The notes beneath the pieces are model-generated. The model was not told the DNA's origin. It ran no database searches and saw nothing but the letters and a program-made list of their open reading frames with translations. From contig NW_022145599.1 in assembly GCF_000002235.5 (NCBI RefSeq), forward strand, positions 21,958,155 through 22,022,154: 64,000 bases of DNA. The letters run 5' to 3'. Every line of letters starts with the position of its first letter. The stretch's first letter is position 1. This DNA is from Strongylocentrotus purpuratus. Taxonomy: Eukaryota; Echinodermata; Echinoidea; Camarodonta; Strongylocentrotidae. Positions 59,317 to 64,000 of this stretch are shown piece after piece. The translations under genes were made by a program, and so were the position numbers.

Positions 59317-59559
59317 AGGGCGTTCCCGACAACTCGAAAGAACACCAAACATCAGCCCGACATAATGATAGGCAAGCATGCATATCGGATCCCAACACGT
59401 TCCTCCCTCTCAAAACATCACACCACCTTAAAAAAAAAATAGTTTTGGCTGGGTGAACAGATCGGACCATTATCCAGATACTCGAATTGTTTTCACTTTA
59501 CAGAAAAAGTTTTAAATATGTATCAGTCATTTACTAAGATATGTGAATTTACATAGAAT
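59317..59559. other. Intergenic spacer, no recognised feature
   Basis: Short AT-rich spacer with an A-run near 59430-59438. Confidence 0.35.
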
Positions 59560-60110
59560 GCGTTTAATATCGAAATAAAGCTCATTGTAATATAAAAAAA
59601 GCCGTCGTTACCCAGATACTATGGCATTGTATAAAGGCGTTGCAATATACATCGTGAAAGAAAGCGGACGTTCAAAAGAGTTTATGGAAAGTACCTTGCA
59701 ATAAAGCTCATTGTAATACCAAGAGCCGTGTTACCCAGATATTATGTTTTGCATAAATAGGCGTTTACCACAAAGTACTTGAATATCGTGAAAGAGAACA
59801 AATCCGCAACAGACCAGCAAGGTTTATGGAAAGTACCTTGCAATAAAGCTCATTATAATACCAAGAGCCGTGTTACCAAAATATTACGTTTTGCATATAT
59901 AGGCGTTACAACAAAGTACTTAAATATTGTGAAAGAGAACAGATCCCCAACAGACCAGCAAGGTTTATGGAAAGTACCTTGCAATAAAGCTCATTGTAAT
60001 ACCAAGAGCCGTGTTACCCAGATATTACGTTTGGCATAAATAGGCGTTACAACAAAGTACTTAAAAATCGTGAAAGAGAACAGATCCCCAACATACCATC
60101 AATACATTTA
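59560..60110. repeat. 141-bp tandem repeat, about 3.8 units
   Basis: AATAAAGCTCATT recurs at about 59574, 59700, 59842 and 59983. The last two spacings are about 141-142 bases; the first is shorter. Units share AAGTACCTTGCAATAAAGC, CCAAGAGCCGTGTTACC and GTGAAAGAGAACA. Because 141 is a multiple of three, one frame (59779-60039) stays open across units as a 47-residue repeat, but it has no ATG start or family resemblance. Confidence 0.85.
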
Positions 60111-62184
60111 CCCCTCTATCTGAATTTACATAGATTTGCGTTATAAAATAATGAAATAGTCAATATACTGTTTAAGCATGTTTTGAGGGAAATGTTTCTT
60201 CTCACTTCACGCATGCATGCTTAGGGTTGTAATACAAATCCTGCTACAATTCTTTTTGTTTTCTTTTTTTTTTAAATACCAAGTTATATAATTTGCATAT
60301 CATGCGTCACAAAATGATAAACAAATGATGAAACACTACTGCCAATTCGAAATAGCACCAGGGAATGTATCCGGACCGGTCCCCAAGCATTTTAGCCCCC
60401 TCAATAAACAACACCACCTGGCACCATTGAAATATTTTTGAAACCTCACTCCTACACATACTTAACCCCTTTATTCCACAAGTGGCAAAGCTTAGAAAAG
60501 GGAACTGAAACCAACAGCCCTTGGCGCGACAATCGTATTAAAATATTATTATTGCTTTGGTTAGAACAATTAATGAACAACCTCTGGCAAAAAAAAAAAA
60601 AATTGCCTGAAAAATCCCCCTTTTTTCTCAATGTTGTCACTTCATCTCCGATATTCAACATTTAAGGCATTATGGAGACGACACACACACACACACACAC
60701 GCCCACACACACACGCACACATCCTTAGAGCTGGTACAGAGAAACAGAATAGATGAATCGATATCAGAAATAAGGAACTCAGCAATGAGAACTACTGTAG
60801 ATCTTTGATGCTATCGTTTTACACATTTTAAGAGCAATAATATATTTATTTAATAATTATAAATCTAGGTTTGACAACGTCAACCATTGTGTATAGGTAA
60901 GTGTGAGGACAGAAGCAGATCATGGGCAATTGTAGAAGGTATAATGACATCGGAGAACTTTGCTTTTATACAAAACTAGCATTCTGGTAATGTTAGAAGG
61001 TGTATATTGATTTTTGTTTTGTTTACAAGCAAAGTTATCGCCTAGTATCCAGGCTAGTTAACCTGTTTAATTTAAAATTATCAAATACATTTAAATAACA
61101 TCAGCACAAAAATACTAAAGTAAAGAAAATGTAAGCTATACATATTTTGCAAAGGCAAGTCGTGATGTAAACGTGAAGTTCAGATATAAATAGACTTAAA
61201 CAGAATTGGAAAAATATGTCTACCTTTATTTTTGTTATTCGATATGATTACAAAACATCTAACATTTAAGTTAATGCAAAGGAAAAAAAGAGTGAAACAT
61301 TTCAGGATAGAACTGCATTTCATTTCCTCGTCCATCATTCTTTATTCAACTGAACATTGTCCCTCTTACAAAGGCGACTCCAATTCCAATATATGATGAT
61401 GACAAGCAAAAAGAAATGAATATACAAACACAATCAAAGGAGTCGTGTCAGTCATAAAAAGAAGGCGAGGAGGGGGGGGGGGGGGTCCATCCAATAACAA
61501 AACAAACTTTGGTAATCAAAAGAGGGGAATCTGACCCCATCGACCCCCTAATTCGGTCCCTCCTTTACCAGATAGAGGTACCACATGAAGACCATTTTTC
61601 GATTACTTTTACTTCCTTCACTTGGTTGTATAATTACTGATTACTGAAATTTGCATAGATTTCCATTCTCTTGGCTGTTGATAAAGGATTAAATCTATTT
61701 CATCAAACGGCTGTGTAAACAAGGAATGTGCAACTATCAGTTGTTTTAAGGGTACATGTATGAATAAATATGATTTTGTTTAGATCACATGGAAATTCAT
61801 GAATTATTTAGTAAAGAACAAATAGATTAGGTCCTTGGGATGTAGAATTTTCGCGGATTTGCCAATTTACGTCTGATTGATCACAACTTTTAAAAATCAT
61901 AATTGTCTTAGTTGCAAAGATGTTCATAGCTTTCTTCTTTCTAAGGATTTTCCTAAAGCATTCCGTTCCTTTAATTTTCCGCTTTTTGTAAAATTTCAAG
62001 TTTCAAGTACCTCGAAATCCGGTTGCATTTTGTGTTACAGGATATTATCATATTTTTCATGGAATACATGTTAAGTTTGGTTTCCTATGGAGCATCTCAA
62101 CTTTCAGCAATATCACTTTCACTTCGTAATTGGCGTGTTTTCCTGACTGACAACATTGCGAAGTTGGAAATCATTCATGAAAGA
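60111..62184. other. Intergenic with simple repeats
   Basis: (CA)n at about 60684-60719 and poly-G at about 61472-61485. The rest is unique AT-rich sequence with no recognised gene. Confidence 0.45.
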
Positions 62185-63868
62185 TCAACCAATCAGATAT
62201 CGCGAAGAAATGGGTTAATGTTTCATATATTGCTATGTAGTACCACCATTTATTAATTTTCAACAAAGTTGCAATTGGATGAATACAAGACGACTGTTCA
62301 AAAAGTTGCTGATGAAATCACGTTTTATCTATATTCCCTTGTCCGGCTTCTTGGCTCAGTGATTGTTGGTTTTGTGGATCATTTTCGTCTCAAGTATTAT
62401 CACCAAATCTAGACTTCTCCTTCACGATCGACTTTCTCGGATTACGTGACTCCTTTAATCAATGGTGAGCTTCATTTTGACATTAAGACCATCAATGCAT
62501 TTGATATGCACTAATTATCCGTATGTACTCCAGTGTATGGTTGTAATAACTTGTTCCACTTTTAGCTATATCGTTATATAACACAGCACAGATATCAAAT
62601 TGAATTGAATTTGTCTTCTGCAAAACATACGCACCGAATTTCATTTCAACGGTACCTCAAACACAAAATCTAACATTTTCTTGAACGTATACACAATATC
62701 ATAAAACTGATAAAAATGTTGACATCAAAACAAAATGTAACCGATAACACACTATTAAAAAATAATCATCAATAAATCACAATAAGCGTTCACTTGATAG
62801 CTTCATAGCCCGGGGGGGGGGGGGGAGTGGATGATTACAAGAATAAAAAGGAACGATGATGGTGATGATGATGTTGATGATAATGATGATGAGAATGAAA
62901 ATGAACACATGTTGATGTGAGTACGTCTAACACATAAAAACGTATAGTATAAAAGAGTTATACAATAAAGTGATTGGTGTTTATAGAAACTTGGAAAGAA
63001 CATTTCATTTCATTTTCTTTTCATTTCATTTCATTTTTATTTCATTTCATTTCATTTATTTTCATTTCATTTCATTTATTTTCATATTTCTCATGTGACA
63101 TATACATCTCAAAACAAAGTACAAATTGTTTTGTGTGTGATAGAATAACAATCAATAATACATGATAAATAACATAAAGATAAGTGGTCGATATAGAGTA
63201 CTGATTTAACTGAGAGAAATATGATGGGACCTACATGAAAGCAAGCTTGTAAAGCTGTAAGCCCCAGTGAAATAATTTGTGGTTATGAATGGAAGACGGA
63301 TATAAATTGTGACCAATCCAAATAAATCAAACAATAAAAAGGGGAGAAAACATGCGGTGATGCTGTTTATATTTAATCAGCACCGGAAAAAGATCAAACA
63401 ATGTACCCTGACATAAATGCTTTCTTCGTACTGAATTTGAATGAATTTAAGGTTTTACATGTTTCAATTGAGTCTGGGAGTACATTCCATAGATCTGGAC
63501 CATGAAGTCTTATTTTTCACCTTTTCACCTCTATGATAAAAACCGACAGCAAGTAAAATGTGTACTCTTTATTCATTATGGGATGAAAATGTAGACTAAC
63601 ATGTTTATTTGAGTGTATTGTATATGTGGTTAGTTCGTATGACAAATTTCAAGTGTGACAATCAACAGTTTGTTCAAATGGTCGACGAAAGGGAGAAAGG
63701 GTCTATACCCCCCCCCAAAAAAAAAGTGGACACTATTTATAATAAGATTTTTTTTTAATGAGTCTCTGAGAGACGATTTAAACAAAATTGGGGCATCTGG
63801 TAATTCAATTGTTTATGACCGTTTCCATCCTGTATAGTCAAATCAAACTATAAGAAAAACAATTATCA
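62185..63868. repeat. Repeat block, copy E (start of a possible fifth unit)
   Basis: 62185-62760 matches blocks A-D (CCAATCAGATATCGCGAAG, the TTGTCCGGCTTCTTGGCTC segment). 62760-62960 matches 2130-2340. 63000-63375 is the CATTT-tailed insertion also seen at 24295-24620. 63375-63868 matches 24620-24840 plus 25323-25560 without the hAT MITE. A (CATTT)n microsatellite lies at 63001-63090 and a poly-G run at about 62813-62825. In unit 3 the receptor ATG follows 2.1 kb later. Confidence 0.7.
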
Positions 63869-63875
63869 AAGAAGA

Positions 63876-64000
63876 CGAAAGACTTGATGCATGGCTGATC
63901 GTCAACGAAACGGAGTTAAGTCTTTTGTCAACTCTGTTTGTTGCTACGGTAGGCAGCCAGTGAAAGCGAACTCGTCTAATCAAATTATGGAATTGTACGC
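63876..64000. mobile_element. Fragment of the 37837-38411 MITE family at the window edge
   Basis: Matches 37967-38090 (ACGAAACGGAGTT, AGTCTTTTGTCAA, GTTTGTTGCTACGG). It lacks the left terminus and runs off the window. Confidence 0.65.

Noticed and set aside
58463..59470. Overlapping arginine/proline-rich frames on both strands
   Set aside because: They arise from the CCGGACC repeat array; all phases look alike and none shows a domain.
60438..60665. Short frames on both strands
   Set aside because: No start context, domain or paralogue support; they span an A-run.

Overview
This is AT-rich animal nuclear DNA dominated by transposable elements, with no bacterial features. The only recognisable non-transposon protein family is a rhodopsin-class G-protein-coupled receptor (GPCR) present five times on the + strand, at about 6.3, 14.0, 27.7, 43.4 and 52.1 kb. 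The coding part of each copy sits in one exon. Tandem arrays of fast-evolving GPCRs with a single coding exon, set among CR1/Jockey-like, L1-like and Penelope-like retroelements, hAT and Tc1-like MITEs and tRNA-derived SINEs, recall sea-urchin-type genomes ('surreal GPCR' clusters). An echinoderm or another marine invertebrate deuterostome is my best guess; this is inference, not proof.

Layout. The window is a decayed tandem segmental duplication. A repeat block (copies near 1-2100, 9510-13430, 16520-19757, 40890-42840 and 62185-63868) is followed by a shared upstream flank, a receptor copy, and a shared 3' flank. Unit 1 (1-8 kb) has a 3'-truncated receptor. Unit 2 (9.5-16.4 kb) has a near-complete receptor with a one-base frameshift. 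Unit 3 (16.5-37.8 kb) has a receptor with a two-base insertion and is swollen by many insertions. Unit 4 (40.9-48.7 kb) has a receptor with a stop codon and a 7-bp deletion. A more diverged fifth copy at 52.1 kb has lost TM5-TM6. A further block (62.2-63.9 kb) may start another unit past the window edge.

Because the units are paralogous, one unit often shows the empty site for an insertion in another. This gives precise boundaries and target-site duplications for a 1.7-kb hAT element built of GTGCCCC repeats (30298-32001), two G/C-homopolymer hAT MITEs (17772-18131, 24850-25322), a GC-rich MITE (18567-19056), a TA-flanked 1.6-kb element carrying a 64-bp tandem array (32738-34362) and a foldback element (3727-5244). 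Retroelements include an almost complete L1-like element on the minus strand (about 53.5-57.8 kb, three frameshifts, all in homopolymers), decayed CR1/Jockey-like fragments (8.3-8.9, 11.5-12.7, 19.9-22.1 kb) and a Penelope-like GIY-YIG fragment (48.96-49.56 kb).

None of the five receptors has an unbroken frame as sequenced. Copy 2 (13975-15227) is the best candidate for a functional gene, because its only lesion is one base in an A-run and could be a consensus error. No functional tRNA or rRNA gene, CRISPR array or operon was seen.
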